Position numbers and translations under genes: made by a program
From: Ideonella oryzae
Lineage (GTDB): Bacteria > Pseudomonadota > Gammaproteobacteria > Burkholderiales > Burkholderiaceae_C
Reading direction: 5' to 3'
NCBI RefSeq assembly: GCF_024055665.1
Contig: NZ_JAMXMC010000003.1
Coordinates: 98,814 to 162,813 of the forward strand
Length of the DNA stretch: 64,000 nucleotides
Notes under the pieces: generated by a model
Databases searched by the model: none
The model's input: only the letters and a program-made list of their open reading frames with translations
Told to the model about the DNA's origin: nothing
In this document: piece by piece, positions 51,301-60,690 of the stretch
Position numbering within the stretch: the stretch's first letter is position 1
How the letters are laid out: each line of letters opens with the position of its first letter

Positions 51301-52287
51301 ATGAGCAAGAAACCCGTGCGCGTGGCCGTGACCGGCGCCGCAGGCCAGATCGGCTACGCCCTGCTGTTCCGCATCGCTTCTGGCGAGATGCTGGGCAAGG
51401 ACCAGCCCGTGATCCTGCAACTGCTGGAGATCCCGGACGAAAAGGCCCAGAACGCGCTCAAGGGCGTGATCATGGAACTGGAAGACTGCGCCTTCCCGCT
51501 GCTGGCCGGCATCGAAGCCCACAGCGATCCGATGACCGCCTTCAAGGACACCGACTACGCCCTGCTGGTCGGTGCCCGTCCCCGCGGCCCCGGCATGGAG
51601 CGCGCCGATCTGCTGGCCGCCAACGCCCAGATCTTCACCGCCCAGGGCAAGGCCCTGAACGCCGTGGCTTCGCGCAACGTCAAGGTGCTGGTCGTCGGCA
51701 ACCCCGCCAACACCAACGCCTACATCGCCATGAAGTCGGCTCCGGACCTGAAGCCGGGCAACTTCACCGCCATGCTGCGTCTGGACCACAACCGCGCCGC
51801 CTCGCAGATCGCCACCAAGATCGGCTGCGCCGTCGGTGACATCGAGAAGCTGGCCGTCTGGGGCAACCACTCGCCCACCATGTACGCTGACTACCGCTTC
51901 GCCACCGTGAACGGCAAGTCGGTCAAGGATGCCATCAACGACCAGGTCTGGAACAAGGACGTGTTCCTGCCGACCGTGGGCAAGCGCGGCGCCGCCATCA
52001 TCGCCGCCCGCGGCCTGTCGTCGGCCGCTTCGGCCGCCAACGCCGCCATCGACCACATGCACGACTGGGCCCTGGGCACCAAGGGCAAGTGGGTCACGAT
52101 GGGCATCCCCTCGCAAGGCTGGTACGGCATCCCCAAGGATGTGATGTTCGGCTTCCCGGTGACCTGCGAAAACGGCGAGTACAAGGTCGTTGAAGGCCTG
52201 GAGATCGACGCTTTCTCGCAAGAGTGCATCAACAAGACCCTGGCCGAGCTGGAAGGCGAAAAGGACGGCGTCAAGCACCTGCTGTGA
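51301..52287 (+). CDS. mdh: Malate dehydrogenase
   Basis: NAD-dependent oxidation of malate to oxaloacetate. The 328-residue protein shows the nucleotide motif [15 protein letters not shown], substrate arginine region [15 protein letters not shown], and catalytic His in [14 protein letters not shown] 51301 follows CGGAGA. Divergent from gntR. Confidence 0.98.
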   Translation: MSKKPVRVAVTGAAGQIGYALLFRIASGEMLGKDQPVILQLLEIPDEKAQNALKGVIMELEDCAFPLLAGIEAHSDPMTAFKDTDYALLVGARPRGPGMERADLLAANAQIFTAQGKALNAVASRNVKVLVVGNPANTNAYIAMKSAPDLKPGNFTAMLRLDHNRAASQIATKIGCAVGDIEKLAVWGNHSPTMYADYRFATVNGKSVKDAINDQVWNKDVFLPTVGKRGAAIIAARGLSSAASAANAAIDHMHDWALGTKGKWVTMGIPSQGWYGIPKDVMFGFPVTCENGEYKVVEGLEIDAFSQECINKTLAELEGEKDGVKHLL

Positions 52288-52325
52288 TGCCCGAGCCCTT
52301 CTCCTGAAGGGCACGCTAAGCTGCG

Positions 52326-52360
52326 AAGCCGGTCGGCGCCCACGCGCCACCGGCTTTTTT
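52326..52360 (+). terminator. Intrinsic terminator after mdh
   Basis: AAGCCGGT (52326-52333) pairs with ACCGGCTT (52349-52356) and an inner GGCGC/GCGCC extends the stem; TTTTTT follows. Confidence 0.92.
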
Positions 52361-52392
52361 CATGCCCACCCGAGTTTGAGAGTTTGCCCGCC

Positions 52393-53430
52393 ATGACCGA
52401 CGCCTCGCTCCGCCATCCCCGTGACGTGCTCTTCGAGGAAGGCGATGCCGTGCCCGACCTGCCTGTCTGCGATCACTACTGCGGCGTCGAAGCCCGCATG
52501 CGCAAGAGCCTGGACCTGCAGGCCGAGCTCGGCCCGGTCTTCGACGTCACCCTGGACGGCGAAGACGGCGCCCCCGTGGGGGGGGAAGTCGAGCACGCCC
52601 ACCTGATCGCGGAGCTGGCCACCTCGGCACAGAACCGGTTTGGCCGGGTCGGCGCGCGGGTGGTGCCGGTGGACCACCCCGCCTTCGTGCCGATGCTGGA
52701 GGCGCTGCTGCCCCGCGCTGGCGAGCGCCTGGCGTACCTGATGATCCCCAAGCCGCGGCACCTGGCCGACCTCCAGCAGGCCGTGACCACCATCGACGCG
52801 CTGTCAGCCCAGGCGAATCTCACCCGCGCCCTGCCCCTGCACGCGTTGGTCGAAACCCATGGCGCCTTGCGCGACGCGTTCGCCATGGCGGCCCACCCGC
52901 GCATCGAGTCCCTGTCCTTCGGGCTGATGGACTTCGTCTCGGCCCACCGGGGCGCCATTCCGCAATCGGCCATGGGCGTCGAAGGCCAGTTCCAGCATCC
53001 CCTGGTGCTGCGCGCCAAGCTGGAGATCACCGCGGCCTGCCACGCCGCCGGCAAGGTGCCCTCGCACTGCGTGGTGACCGAATTCAAGGACAGCGACGCC
53101 CTGCAGCAAGCGGCCGAGAAGGCCTGCCGACAACTGGGCTACACGCGGATGTGGAGCATCCACCCTGACCAGATCCGGCCCATCGTCGACGCCTTCTCCC
53201 CCACGACCGCCGAGATCGACCAGGCCGCGGAAATTCTGCTGGCAGCGCAGGCCGCGGACTGGGCACCGATCCGCCACCGGCACCTGGGCCGGGACCAGTT
53301 GCACGACCGCGCCAGCTACCGCTACTTCTGGCAAGTGCTGCAACGCGCCCACCGCACATCCTTCAGCGAGGGACCCCAGTTGCCGGCCGAGGTCAGGGCG
53401 CGCTTTTTCGCCGAGACAGCCGGCGCATGA
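52393..53430 (+). CDS. HpcH/HpaI aldolase / CitE-like lyase
   Basis: A 345-residue TIM-barrel protein of the citrate-lyase beta (CitE-like) family. Metal-type acidic residues lie in VTLDGEDGAPVGG and in LPLHALVETHGALRD; the HPDQIRPIVDAF segment near residue 255 is typical. No citrate-lyase partner genes are nearby, so it probably acts on a malyl- or citramalyl-CoA type substrate; this is inference. ATG 52393 chosen over TTG 52384. Located between mdh and acnB. Confidence 0.82.
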   Translation: MTDASLRHPRDVLFEEGDAVPDLPVCDHYCGVEARMRKSLDLQAELGPVFDVTLDGEDGAPVGGEVEHAHLIAELATSAQNRFGRVGARVVPVDHPAFVPMLEALLPRAGERLAYLMIPKPRHLADLQQAVTTIDALSAQANLTRALPLHALVETHGALRDAFAMAAHPRIESLSFGLMDFVSAHRGAIPQSAMGVEGQFQHPLVLRAKLEITAACHAAGKVPSHCVVTEFKDSDALQQAAEKACRQLGYTRMWSIHPDQIRPIVDAFSPTTAEIDQAAEILLAAQAADWAPIRHRHLGRDQLHDRASYRYFWQVLQRAHRTSFSEGPQLPAEVRARFFAETAGA

Positions 53431-53513
53431 AACCAAAGGTCACGAAAAATCAGGCTTTAAGGCGCACAATCTCATCTGTTTTCTACCCACCCGTTTCCCG
53501 AGGAGTGATACGC

Positions 53514-54038
53514 ATGATCCGTGCGTTCCTGACCGTTGCATTGTCGCTGGGCCTGCTGGGCGCCCAGGCGGCTCACGCCGTCCAGCCCGCCAAGGCCAAG
53601 ACCAGCAAGAGCGCCAAGAAGGCTGCCGCGCCGGTGCCCGAACCCGAGTTGGCGCTGCCTGACGCCGACGGTCCCCAAAACGCCGCTGCGGCGCTGGTCG
53701 GCTTCGGCCACTACGACTGCGAATTCAGCCAGACGGTCAACGTGGCGATGAATCCCAAGCACGAAGGCTACGTGGACGTGACGTTCGGCAAGAACGTCTA
53801 CACGATGAAGCCGGTGCTGTCCTCCACCGGCGCCGTGCGCCTGGAAGATGTGCGCGGCAAGACCCTGATGCTGCAGATCGCCTACAAGTCCATGCTGATG
53901 GACACCCAGGTGGGCCGCCGCCTGGTGGACGAATGCGTCAGCGAGAAGCAGTTGGCCGCCAAGAAGGCCGCCGAGGGCGCGCCCCAGCAGGCCCTGCTGG
54001 TCGACCCGAACGCCAGCAAGACCGAAGCCAAGCAATAA
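53514..54038 (+). CDS. Secreted protein of unknown function
   Basis: A 174-residue protein with a clear signal peptide (cleavage after AQAAHA, about residue 22), a Lys/Ala/Pro linker, and a small beta-rich domain (about 60-150) with two cysteines, in GHYDCEFSQ and VDECVSEKQ, that may pair. It slightly recalls lysozyme-inhibitor (MliC-like) folds, but this is weak. ATG 53514 follows GAGGAG. Strong terminator downstream. Confidence 0.75.
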   Translation: MIRAFLTVALSLGLLGAQAAHAVQPAKAKTSKSAKKAAAPVPEPELALPDADGPQNAAAALVGFGHYDCEFSQTVNVAMNPKHEGYVDVTFGKNVYTMKPVLSSTGAVRLEDVRGKTLMLQIAYKSMLMDTQVGRRLVDECVSEKQLAAKKAAEGAPQQALLVDPNASKTEAKQ

Positions 54039-54057
54039 GGCCTCGCGCTGGCACGAA

Positions 54058-54082
54058 ACGGACCCTCGGGTCCGTTTTTTTT
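54058..54082 (+). terminator. Intrinsic terminator after the secreted-protein gene
   Basis: ACGGACCC (54058-54065) and GGGTCCGT (54068-54075) form a tight stem followed by a long T run. It separates the upstream genes from the toxin-antitoxin/acnB unit. Confidence 0.93.
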
Positions 54083-54134
54083 CGCCGCCACCCCACCAAA
54101 ACCGTGCCCCTTCCCGCTGTGCATGCAATCCGAA

Positions 54135-54155
54135 GTATGTAGAATTCATGCATAC
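54135..54155 (+). promoter_or_regulatory. Dyad in the vapBC promoter region
   Basis: GTATG (54135-54139) and CATAC (54151-54155) are 11 bases apart, flanking TAGAAT, which could be a -10 box. AbrB-fold antitoxins bind such dyads and repress their own operon. No good -35 box is seen. Confidence 0.45.
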
Positions 54156-54185
54156 CGAATCTTTCGGATCACCCCGGAGACGCCG

Positions 54186-54431
54186 ATGGAAGCCACAGTT
54201 GCCGAGCGTGGGCAGATCACCCTGCCCAAGGCCGTGCGCGATGCCCTGGGCCTGACCAAGGGCACCGTGCTCAAGGTGGAGCTCGATGGTGCGCGCATCG
54301 TGCTGCGCAAGGATGTCTCCGACGCCATCTCCAAGGCCCGCGGTCGCTTCAAGCTTGATGGCTTTGCCGACACCGACGACGCGATGCGCAGCATCCGTGG
54401 CCGGGCGCCCGGCGACCCCCTGGACGTCTGA
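54186..54431 (+). CDS. vapB: AbrB/VapB-type antitoxin
   Basis: An 81-residue protein with an N-terminal AbrB/MazE swapped-hairpin DNA-binding domain (VAERGQITLPKAVRDALGLTKGTVLKVEL; key motif GQITLPKAVR) and an acidic C-terminus that would cover the toxin. ATG 54186 chosen. It is six bases ahead of the toxin gene. Confidence 0.88.
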   Translation: MEATVAERGQITLPKAVRDALGLTKGTVLKVELDGARIVLRKDVSDAISKARGRFKLDGFADTDDAMRSIRGRAPGDPLDV

Positions 54432-54437
54432 TCCCCC

Positions 54438-54842
54438 ATGATCGCCATCGACTCCTCCGTGCTGATCGACCTGCTGGCCGATGGCCCCGCGGCCGATGCG
54501 GCCGAGGCCTGCTTGCGCCAGTCGCTCAGCGTCGGGCCGGTGGTGGTCTGCGACGTGGCCCTGACCGAGGTCTGCACGGCCCTGCGCAACGGCACCGAGG
54601 TGCTGGAGGTGCTGGAGGAGATGGGCGTGCGCTTCTCGGCCACCGAAGCCAAATCGGCCATCCGGGCTGGCGAGATGCAGCGGCGTTACCGCCAGCGGGG
54701 CGGCCGCCGGGAGCGCACCCTGCCCGACTTTCTCGTGGGCGCGCACGCGCTGCTGCAGTGCGACGCCCTGATCACCCGCGACGACACCTTCTTTCGCGAT
54801 TACTTCAAGGGGCTCAAGGTCATCGTGCCGCACGCGGCCTGA
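54438..54842 (+). CDS. vapC: PIN-domain (VapC-type) toxin
   Basis: A 134-residue PIN-domain RNase. Acidic active-site residues are in IAIDSSVLIDLL (D5), LTEVCTALRN (E), RTLPDFLVGAHA (D) and ITRDDTFF (D), so the metal site looks intact. Probably cuts tRNA or other RNA when freed from the antitoxin. It ends 36 bases before acnB with no terminator between. Confidence 0.9.
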   Translation: MIAIDSSVLIDLLADGPAADAAEACLRQSLSVGPVVVCDVALTEVCTALRNGTEVLEVLEEMGVRFSATEAKSAIRAGEMQRRYRQRGGRRERTLPDFLVGAHALLQCDALITRDDTFFRDYFKGLKVIVPHAA

Positions 54843-54878
54843 CGCCCCCGTTTCCGTTTCACCCCTGGAGAGCACACC

Positions 54879-57464
54879 ATGCTGCAAGCCTATCGCCAAC
54901 ATGCCGCCGAACGCGCCGCGCTCGGCATCCCGCCGCTGGCCCTCGACGCCAAGCAAGTGGCCGAGCTGATCGAGCTGATCAAGAACCCGCCGGCCGGCGA
55001 AGAGGCCTTCCTGCTGGACCTGCTGACCCACCGCGTGCCCCCGGGCGTGGACGATGCCGCCAAGGTCAAGGCCAGCTTCCTGGCCGCCGTCGCTCACGGT
55101 GAGGTGAAGGTCGCCCTGATCTCCAAGGCCAAAGCCACCGAGCTGCTGGGCACCATGGTGGGTGGCTACAACGTGCATCCGCTGATCGAACTGCTGGACG
55201 ACGCCGAAGTGGCAGACGTCGCTGCCGCCGGTCTGAAGAAGACCCTGCTGATGTTCGACTACTTCAACGACGTGGCAGCCAAGGCCAAGGCCGGCAACGC
55301 CAAGGCCCAGGAAGTGCTGAAGAGCTGGGCCGATGCCGAGTGGTTCACCAGCCGCCCCGAAGTCGAGAAGAAGATCACCATCACCGTCTTCAAGGTGCCC
55401 GGCGAGACGAACACCGACGACCTGTCGCCCGCCCCGGACGCCTGGAGCCGCCCGGACATCCCGCTGCACTACCTGGCGATGCTGAAGAACACCCGTCCCG
55501 ACGCGGCCTTCAAGCCCGAGGAAGACGGCAAGCGCGGCCCGATGCAGTTCATCGAGGACCTGAAGAAGAAGGGCCACCTGGTGGCCTATGTGGGCGACGT
55601 GGTGGGCACTGGCTCCAGCCGCAAGTCCGCCACGAACTCGGTGATCTGGGCCACCGGCCAGGACATCCCCTTCGTGCCCAACAAGCGCTTTGGTGGCGTC
55701 ACCCTGGGCGGCAAGATCGCCCCGATCTTCTTCAACACCCAGGAAGACTCCGGCTCGCTGCCGATCGAGGTCGACGTTTCCAAGCTGGAAATGGGCGATG
55801 TGGTCGATGTGCTGCCCTATGACGGCAAGATCGCGAAGAACGGCGAGACCGTCGCCGAGTTCAAGCTCAAGAGCGATGTGCTGTTCGACGAAGTGCGCGC
55901 CGGCGGCCGGATCAACCTGATCATCGGTCGCTCGCTGACCGCCAAGGCCCGCGAGGCCCTGGGCCTGCCCGCCTCCACCACCTTCCGCCTGCCCGTGGCC
56001 CCCAAGGACAGCGGCAAGGGCTTCACGTTGGCCCAGAAGATGGTCGGCCGCGCCTGCGGCCTGCCGGAAGGCCTGGGCATCCGTCCGGGCACCTACTGCG
56101 AGCCCAAGATGACCACCGTCGGCAGCCAGGACACCACCGGCCCGATGACCCGCGACGAGCTGAAGGACCTGGCCTGCCTGGGCTTCTCGGCCGACTTGGT
56201 GATGCAGTCCTTCTGCCACACCGCGGCCTATCCGAAGCCGGTGGACGCCAAGATGCACCGCGAGCTGCCGCCCTTCATCAGCAGCCGCGGCGGCGTGGCC
56301 CTGCGCCCGGGCGACGGCGTGATCCACAGCTGGCTCAACCGCCTGCTGCTGCCCGATACCGTCGGCACCGGCGGCGACAGCCACACCCGCTTCCCGATCG
56401 GCATCTCCTTCCCGGCGGGCTCCGGCCTGGTGGCCTTCGGCGCCGCCACCGGCGTGATGCCGCTGGACATGCCCGAATCGGTGCTGGTGCGCTTCAAGGG
56501 CAGCATGCAGCCGGGCGTCACTCTGCGTGACCTGGTGCATGCCATCCCGCTGTACGCCATCAAGGCCGGTCTGCTGACCGTGGCCAAGGCCGGCAAGAAA
56601 AACATCTTCTCGGGCCGCATCCTGGAAATCGAAGGTCTGCCCGACCTGAAGGTGGAACAGGCGTTCGAGCTGTCCGACGCCTCGGCCGAGCGCTCGGCCG
56701 CCGGCTGCACGATCAAGCTCAACCCCGAGCCAATCAAGGAGTACCTGCGCTCCAACATCGTGCTGATGAAGAACATGATCGCCGACGGCTACCAGGACGC
56801 GAAGACCCTGCAGCGCCGCATCGAGAAGGTGGAAGCCTGGCTGGCCAAGCCCGATCTGCTGGAAGCCGACAAGGACGCCGAGTACGCCGCCGTGATCGAG
56901 ATCGATCTGGCCGACATCAAGGAGCCCATCGTCTGCTGCCCGAACGACCCGGACGACGCCAAGACCCTGTCCGAGGTGGCCGGCACCAAGATCGACGAGG
57001 CCTTCATCGGCTCGTGCATGACCAACATCGGCCACTTCCGCGCGGCGGCCACCGTGCTGGGCGGCGCCCGTGACATCCCGGTCAAGCTGTGGGTGGCCCC
57101 GCCGACCAAGATGGACGCCTCCGAGCTGATGAAGGAAGGCCAGTACGCCGCCTTCGGCGCGGCCGGTGCCCGCACCGAGATGCCCGGCTGCTCGCTGTGC
57201 ATGGGCAACCAGGCCCAGGTGCGCGAAGGCGCCACGGTGATCTCCACCTCGACCCGCAACTTCCCCAACCGCCTGGGCAAGAACACCAACGTGTTCCTGG
57301 GCTCGGCCGAGCTGGCGGCCGTGGCCTCCAAGCTGGGCAAGCTGCCGACCAAGGAAGAGTACTTGGCCGCCACCGGTGTCATCACCGCCAAGGCCGACCA
57401 GATCTACAAGTACATGAACTTCGACCAGATCGAGGAATACGCCGAAGTCGCCAAGAGCGTCTGA
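54879..57464 (+). CDS. acnB: Aconitate hydratase B
   Basis: Interconverts citrate and isocitrate; the B type is the main TCA aconitase. The 861-residue protein has the HEAT-like N-terminal domain, swivel motif [17 protein letters not shown], and [4Fe-4S] cysteines in [10 protein letters not shown] and GCSLCMGNQ plus an earlier Cys in [12 protein letters not shown] 54879 follows TGGAGAG. It is 36 bases behind the toxin gene. Confidence 0.97.
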   Translation: MLQAYRQHAAERAALGIPPLALDAKQVAELIELIKNPPAGEEAFLLDLLTHRVPPGVDDAAKVKASFLAAVAHGEVKVALISKAKATELLGTMVGGYNVHPLIELLDDAEVADVAAAGLKKTLLMFDYFNDVAAKAKAGNAKAQEVLKSWADAEWFTSRPEVEKKITITVFKVPGETNTDDLSPAPDAWSRPDIPLHYLAMLKNTRPDAAFKPEEDGKRGPMQFIEDLKKKGHLVAYVGDVVGTGSSRKSATNSVIWATGQDIPFVPNKRFGGVTLGGKIAPIFFNTQEDSGSLPIEVDVSKLEMGDVVDVLPYDGKIAKNGETVAEFKLKSDVLFDEVRAGGRINLIIGRSLTAKAREALGLPASTTFRLPVAPKDSGKGFTLAQKMVGRACGLPEGLGIRPGTYCEPKMTTVGSQDTTGPMTRDELKDLACLGFSADLVMQSFCHTAAYPKPVDAKMHRELPPFISSRGGVALRPGDGVIHSWLNRLLLPDTVGTGGDSHTRFPIGISFPAGSGLVAFGAATGVMPLDMPESVLVRFKGSMQPGVTLRDLVHAIPLYAIKAGLLTVAKAGKKNIFSGRILEIEGLPDLKVEQAFELSDASAERSAAGCTIKLNPEPIKEYLRSNIVLMKNMIADGYQDAKTLQRRIEKVEAWLAKPDLLEADKDAEYAAVIEIDLADIKEPIVCCPNDPDDAKTLSEVAGTKIDEAFIGSCMTNIGHFRAAATVLGGARDIPVKLWVAPPTKMDASELMKEGQYAAFGAAGARTEMPGCSLCMGNQAQVREGATVISTSTRNFPNRLGKNTNVFLGSAELAAVASKLGKLPTKEEYLAATGVITAKADQIYKYMNFDQIEEYAEVAKSV

Positions 57465-57492
57465 CGTCGGCGCCTCGTGCGTCGTCCCCGAG

Positions 57493-57517
57493 AAGCCCGC
57501 CCTGTGCGGGCTTTTTT
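57493..57517 (+). terminator. Intrinsic terminator after acnB
   Basis: AAGCCCGC (57493-57500) and GCGGGCTT (57506-57513) form an 8-bp stem with a 5-base loop and a T run. Confidence 0.93.
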
Positions 57518-57541
57518 CATGGGCTGGCGCGTTGGTGGGCC

Positions 57542-57838
57542 CTAGAAGCACTCACGCTCGAGCCGATCCAGGTCGTCCAGGGCCGGGGTATCGGCGTGAC
57601 GTTCGAACAGCTCCCGGATCGGATTGACCAGGCTGTGAAGCAGCAGCAGGTCGTCGCGCTGGGCGCCCTGCGTGCTGGCCCGCTGGCGATCGATGTAATC
57701 GATCAGCCGAGCGGCCTGCGCATCGCTGCCGGTCCGGCGACGGTCCAGGTGGGCCAGCACCCGGGCCACGTTGCCGTCGTAATCGATGCCCTTGAAGCTG
57801 ATGTAGCGGTCGGCGACCGCAGGGTGGGCGGTGGACAT
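57542..57838 (-). CDS. cowN: CowN, protects nitrogenase from carbon monoxide
   Basis: A 98-residue acidic cytoplasmic protein. The block DRYISFKGIDYDGNVARVLAHL at residues 10-31 (key SFKGID.DGN), RDDLLLLHSLVNPIRELFE and the C-terminal LERECF match CowN, which in Rhodospirillum rubrum and Azotobacter sustains N2 fixation when CO is present. Start 57838 has a strong GAAGGAGG site. It lies 72 bases after the CooA-like gene in the same direction, probably co-transcribed with it. The usual Cys in GIDC is Tyr here. Confidence 0.88.
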   Translation of the reverse strand: MSTAHPAVADRYISFKGIDYDGNVARVLAHLDRRRTGSDAQAARLIDYIDRQRASTQGAQRDDLLLLHSLVNPIRELFERHADTPALDDLDRLERECF

Positions 57839-57910
57839 GGGAGCAAGCCTCCTTCTTGAGGGTCAGGACAGAAGGCTGGCAGCGTAGGCGGCCGGAGCGG
57901 TCGGTGTCCG

Positions 57911-58588
57911 TCAACTGGACGACGCTTTGGCCGCGGTGTGACATTCCAGCAGGGCCAGATCGGGAATGTTCAGCCACTGCCGCCCCTCCCGCCGGACCAA
58001 GCCCTGGCGCTCCAGGGCAGAGAAGGCGGCCGACACGCTCTGCCGACTGGTTCCCAGCGCCCCGGCGAGGTCGGTCAGGGTGAAGGGCAAAGGGCAGCGC
58101 CATGCCCCCGAGGCCTGGTGCAGCCCCTGGCGCCGCACCAGCGCCAGCAGCAGACGGGCCAGCCGCGCATGGACGTCCCGGAACACCAGATCCTCCAGGC
58201 GTTCCACCGTGTGGGCCAGCAGACGTCCCAGCACCCGCATGATGGAGATCACCGCCGGCGTGCCACCGGCCTCCAGGGCCTGGGCGAAATGCCGCGTGGG
58301 CATGGCCAGCAGCTCCACCGCCCCTGCCGCGGTCAACGTGGCACCGGTGTGGGTGGAGAAGACGTCACCGGGCTCCAGGAACATCAGGGTCAGTTCACGC
58401 CGTCCGTCGCTGGTGTGCACCCGCACCCTCCCCCGACGCAGGACCAGCACCTCGTCGCGGGTCGTGCCAGGGCCGCACAAGGCCTCTCCACGGCGGCACC
58501 GTCGGGACATGAAACCAGCACGCAGCGCCATGCCTTCCGGACTCTCCAGAAAGCGCAGGAAGTCGTGGGGGCTGGCGGCCGGCTGCAT
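57911..58588 (-). CDS. CooA-like CRP/FNR heme CO sensor
   Basis: A 225-residue CRP/FNR protein. The effector domain aligns with CooA across LESPEGMALRAGF, RRGRVRVHT, ELTLMFLEPGDVFSTHTG and RLEDLVFRDVHARLA; the C-terminal HTH is LAGALGTSRQSVSAAFSAL. H80 matches CooA His77, the ferrous heme ligand, but the Cys75 position is Ser78. The N-terminus is MQP rather than MP, so N-terminal heme ligation may differ. ATG 58588 follows AGGAGA. It likely activates cowN in response to CO. Confidence 0.82.
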   Translation of the reverse strand: MQPAASPHDFLRFLESPEGMALRAGFMSRRCRRGEALCGPGTTRDEVLVLRRGRVRVHTSDGRRELTLMFLEPGDVFSTHTGATLTAAGAVELLAMPTRHFAQALEAGGTPAVISIMRVLGRLLAHTVERLEDLVFRDVHARLARLLLALVRRQGLHQASGAWRCPLPFTLTDLAGALGTSRQSVSAAFSALERQGLVRREGRQWLNIPDLALLECHTAAKASSS

Positions 58589-58665
58589 CGGGGCATCTCC
58601 TGTCGGGGTTCGCACCCGCATGCGAAGCGCGTGCCAGCACACGCGCGCCCCTCACGGCACGGGCT

Positions 58666-59070
58666 TCAACCCGCCAGTGGCTGCAGCATGCTCAGTCGAT
58701 TCCCTTCGGGATCGACGAACACGACATAGTCACCCACACCCGGAATGGCCATGGGCTCGCCCAGCACCTCCCCGCCGGCCGAGGTGACGCGGGCCATGGC
58801 CTCTCGCACGTCAGGCACACCCAGCACCACCGAGGGTTGCTGCAGCGGCGACTCCGGCACCACGGGGTACAAGCCGCCGTTGATCGATCCACGCAGGGCA
58901 TCCGGCGCGTTGCTGTCGCAGGTGGACGTCGTGGCGAGGATGTAATTCCCCATCTCGGGGCCCATGGGCTGCAACTGCCAACCGAACACCGTTTGATAGA
59001 AGGTCGAGACACGGGTCGCGTCCCGGTAGGGCAACTCGAAATGGACGACAGGACAGGCGGGAATGGGCAT
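58666..59070 (-). CDS. VOC-family (glyoxalase-like) protein
   Basis: A 134-residue single-chain VOC protein with two beta-alpha-beta-beta-beta modules: VVHFELPYRDATRVSTFYQTVFGWQ (first) and PSVVLGVPDVREAMARVTSAGGEV...DYVVFVDPEGNRLSML (second). ATG 59070 follows GGAGGA. Similar to uncharacterised YdeN/PhnB-like enzymes; substrate unknown. Co-directional with cooA-like but separated by 77 bases. Confidence 0.85.
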   Translation of the reverse strand: MPIPACPVVHFELPYRDATRVSTFYQTVFGWQLQPMGPEMGNYILATTSTCDSNAPDALRGSINGGLYPVVPESPLQQPSVVLGVPDVREAMARVTSAGGEVLGEPMAIPGVGDYVVFVDPEGNRLSMLQPLAG

Positions 59071-59240
59071 GGTGGATCCTCCTGAGTGGTGTGCCGTTGA
59101 CCGCGCCACAGACGGTCCGGTCAACGGCCCTCACAATGCCCGCCAGACGCCCATCGATGGCCAGGGCAAACCCGGAGAGCCCCCCCCGAAAGCAAGGGAC
59201 GCGGATCCCAGACCACGGCCGCTGTGCCGTGGTCCGCGCC

Positions 59241-60611
59241 TCAGAGCAGCCGTGCGAGCAGCGCGCCCTCCACCGGCCCGCCCAGCGGCACGAAGACCCG
59301 CAGCGGGTTGCCCTGCGCCACCTGGATCGCCTCGCCTTCGGCGTTCTGCATCGCTTCCAAGGCAAGAACGCGATTGCCTGCCGGGTGGATCACCTCGATG
59401 CGGTCGCCCACCGCGAAGCGATTCTTGGTTTCCACCTCGGCCCAGCCATCGGCGCGCACGCCCAGCACCTCGCCGACGAAATGGCTGCGGTGCAGCTCAC
59501 TGTGGCCGCTGATGTAGTTCTGGTAGTCCTGCGCCGGACGGCGCTCCAGCAGGCCACCGGTGTAGCCGCGGTTGGCCAGGCCCTCCAGCTCCAGCAGCAG
59601 TTCCGGGTTGAAGGGTCGACCAGCCATCGCATCGTCGATGGCGCGGCGGTACACCTGGGCCGTGCGGGCCACGTAGTACAGGCTCTTGGTGCGGCCCTCG
59701 ATCTTCAGCGAATCCACGCCGATCTGGCACAGGCGGGCGACATGCTCCACCGCCCGCAGGTCCTTGCTGTTCAGGATGTAGGTGCCGTGCTCGTCTTCCA
59801 TGATGGGCATCAGCTCGCCCGGACGGCCCTTCTCCTCAAGGAAGTAGACCCGGTCCGCGGCCGGGTGGCGGGCCCCGCTTCCGCAGGTCGAAAAGCCTGC
59901 CTCCTCCTCGGCCTGGGCCTCGGCGAAGTCAAAATCGCACTCCAGCGTGCCGACCGGCACCGCCTCGCCGCTGGGCGAATGCTCGCTGGCCGCCTGAGTG
60001 CCATATTCCCAGCGGCAGGCGTTGGTGCAGGTGCCCTGGTTGGGGTCGCGCCGATTAAAGTAGCCCGAAAGCAGGCAGCGACCGGAGTAGGCGATGCACA
60101 GCGCGCCGTGCACGAAAACCTCCAGCTCCATGTCCGGGCATTCGTTGCGGATGCCCTCCACCTCGTCCAGGCTCAGCTCGCGCGACAGGATGATGCGGCT
60201 CACGCCCATCTTCTGCCAGAACTTCACCGTGGCCCAGTTGGTGGTGTTGGCCTGCACCGAGAGGTGGATAGGCACCTCGGGCCACTTCTCGTGCACCTGC
60301 ATGATCAGGCCCGGATCGGCCATGATCAGCGCATCGGGCCTGAGCGCGATCACCGGTTCAATGTCGCGCAGGTAGGTGCGCACCTTGTCGTTGTGCGCAA
60401 TCAGGTTGCTGGTGACGAAGAATTTCTTGCCGCGCGCGTGGGCCTCGGCAATGCCCTGGGCGATCTGCTCCAGGCGGAATTCATTGTTGCGGGCGCGCAG
60501 GGAGTAGCGCGGCTGGCCGGCATAAACGGCATCGGCGCCAAAGTCATAGGCGGCGCGCATCTTGGCCAGCGAGCCGGCCGGCAGCAGGAGTTCGGGGGTG
60601 ATGTTCTTCAC
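59241..60611 (-). CDS. trhP: U32 peptidase-family tRNA hydroxylation protein (YegQ/TrhP-like)
   Basis: A 456-residue U32-family protein. TIM-barrel start ELLLPAGSLAKMRAAYDFGADAVYAG, family signature ELEVFVHGALCIAYSGRCLLSGY, and Cys residues in GTCTNACRWEY. YegQ/TrhP works in prephenate-dependent hydroxylation of U34 in tRNA; assignment to this branch is by length and C-terminal domain. A GC-rich hairpin without U-tract lies just downstream (59211-59234). Confidence 0.85.
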   Translation of the reverse strand: MKNITPELLLPAGSLAKMRAAYDFGADAVYAGQPRYSLRARNNEFRLEQIAQGIAEAHARGKKFFVTSNLIAHNDKVRTYLRDIEPVIALRPDALIMADPGLIMQVHEKWPEVPIHLSVQANTTNWATVKFWQKMGVSRIILSRELSLDEVEGIRNECPDMELEVFVHGALCIAYSGRCLLSGYFNRRDPNQGTCTNACRWEYGTQAASEHSPSGEAVPVGTLECDFDFAEAQAEEEAGFSTCGSGARHPAADRVYFLEEKGRPGELMPIMEDEHGTYILNSKDLRAVEHVARLCQIGVDSLKIEGRTKSLYYVARTAQVYRRAIDDAMAGRPFNPELLLELEGLANRGYTGGLLERRPAQDYQNYISGHSELHRSHFVGEVLGVRADGWAEVETKNRFAVGDRIEVIHPAGNRVLALEAMQNAEGEAIQVAQGNPLRVFVPLGGPVEGALLARLL

Positions 60612-60690
60612 CCCACGATTGTCCCCTGCCGGCCTTGCCCCGCCAAACCGACGGGGGTTTGAGCGGGTGAGCGGCGGGGCCTTCCGAGGC

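Noticed and set aside
53472-57551. Very long open frame (over 1300 codons) on the minus strand opposite acnB and vapBC
   Set aside because: It is antisense to clearly real genes, has Gly/His/Val/Leu-biased composition typical of mirror frames in GC-rich DNA, and matches no family.
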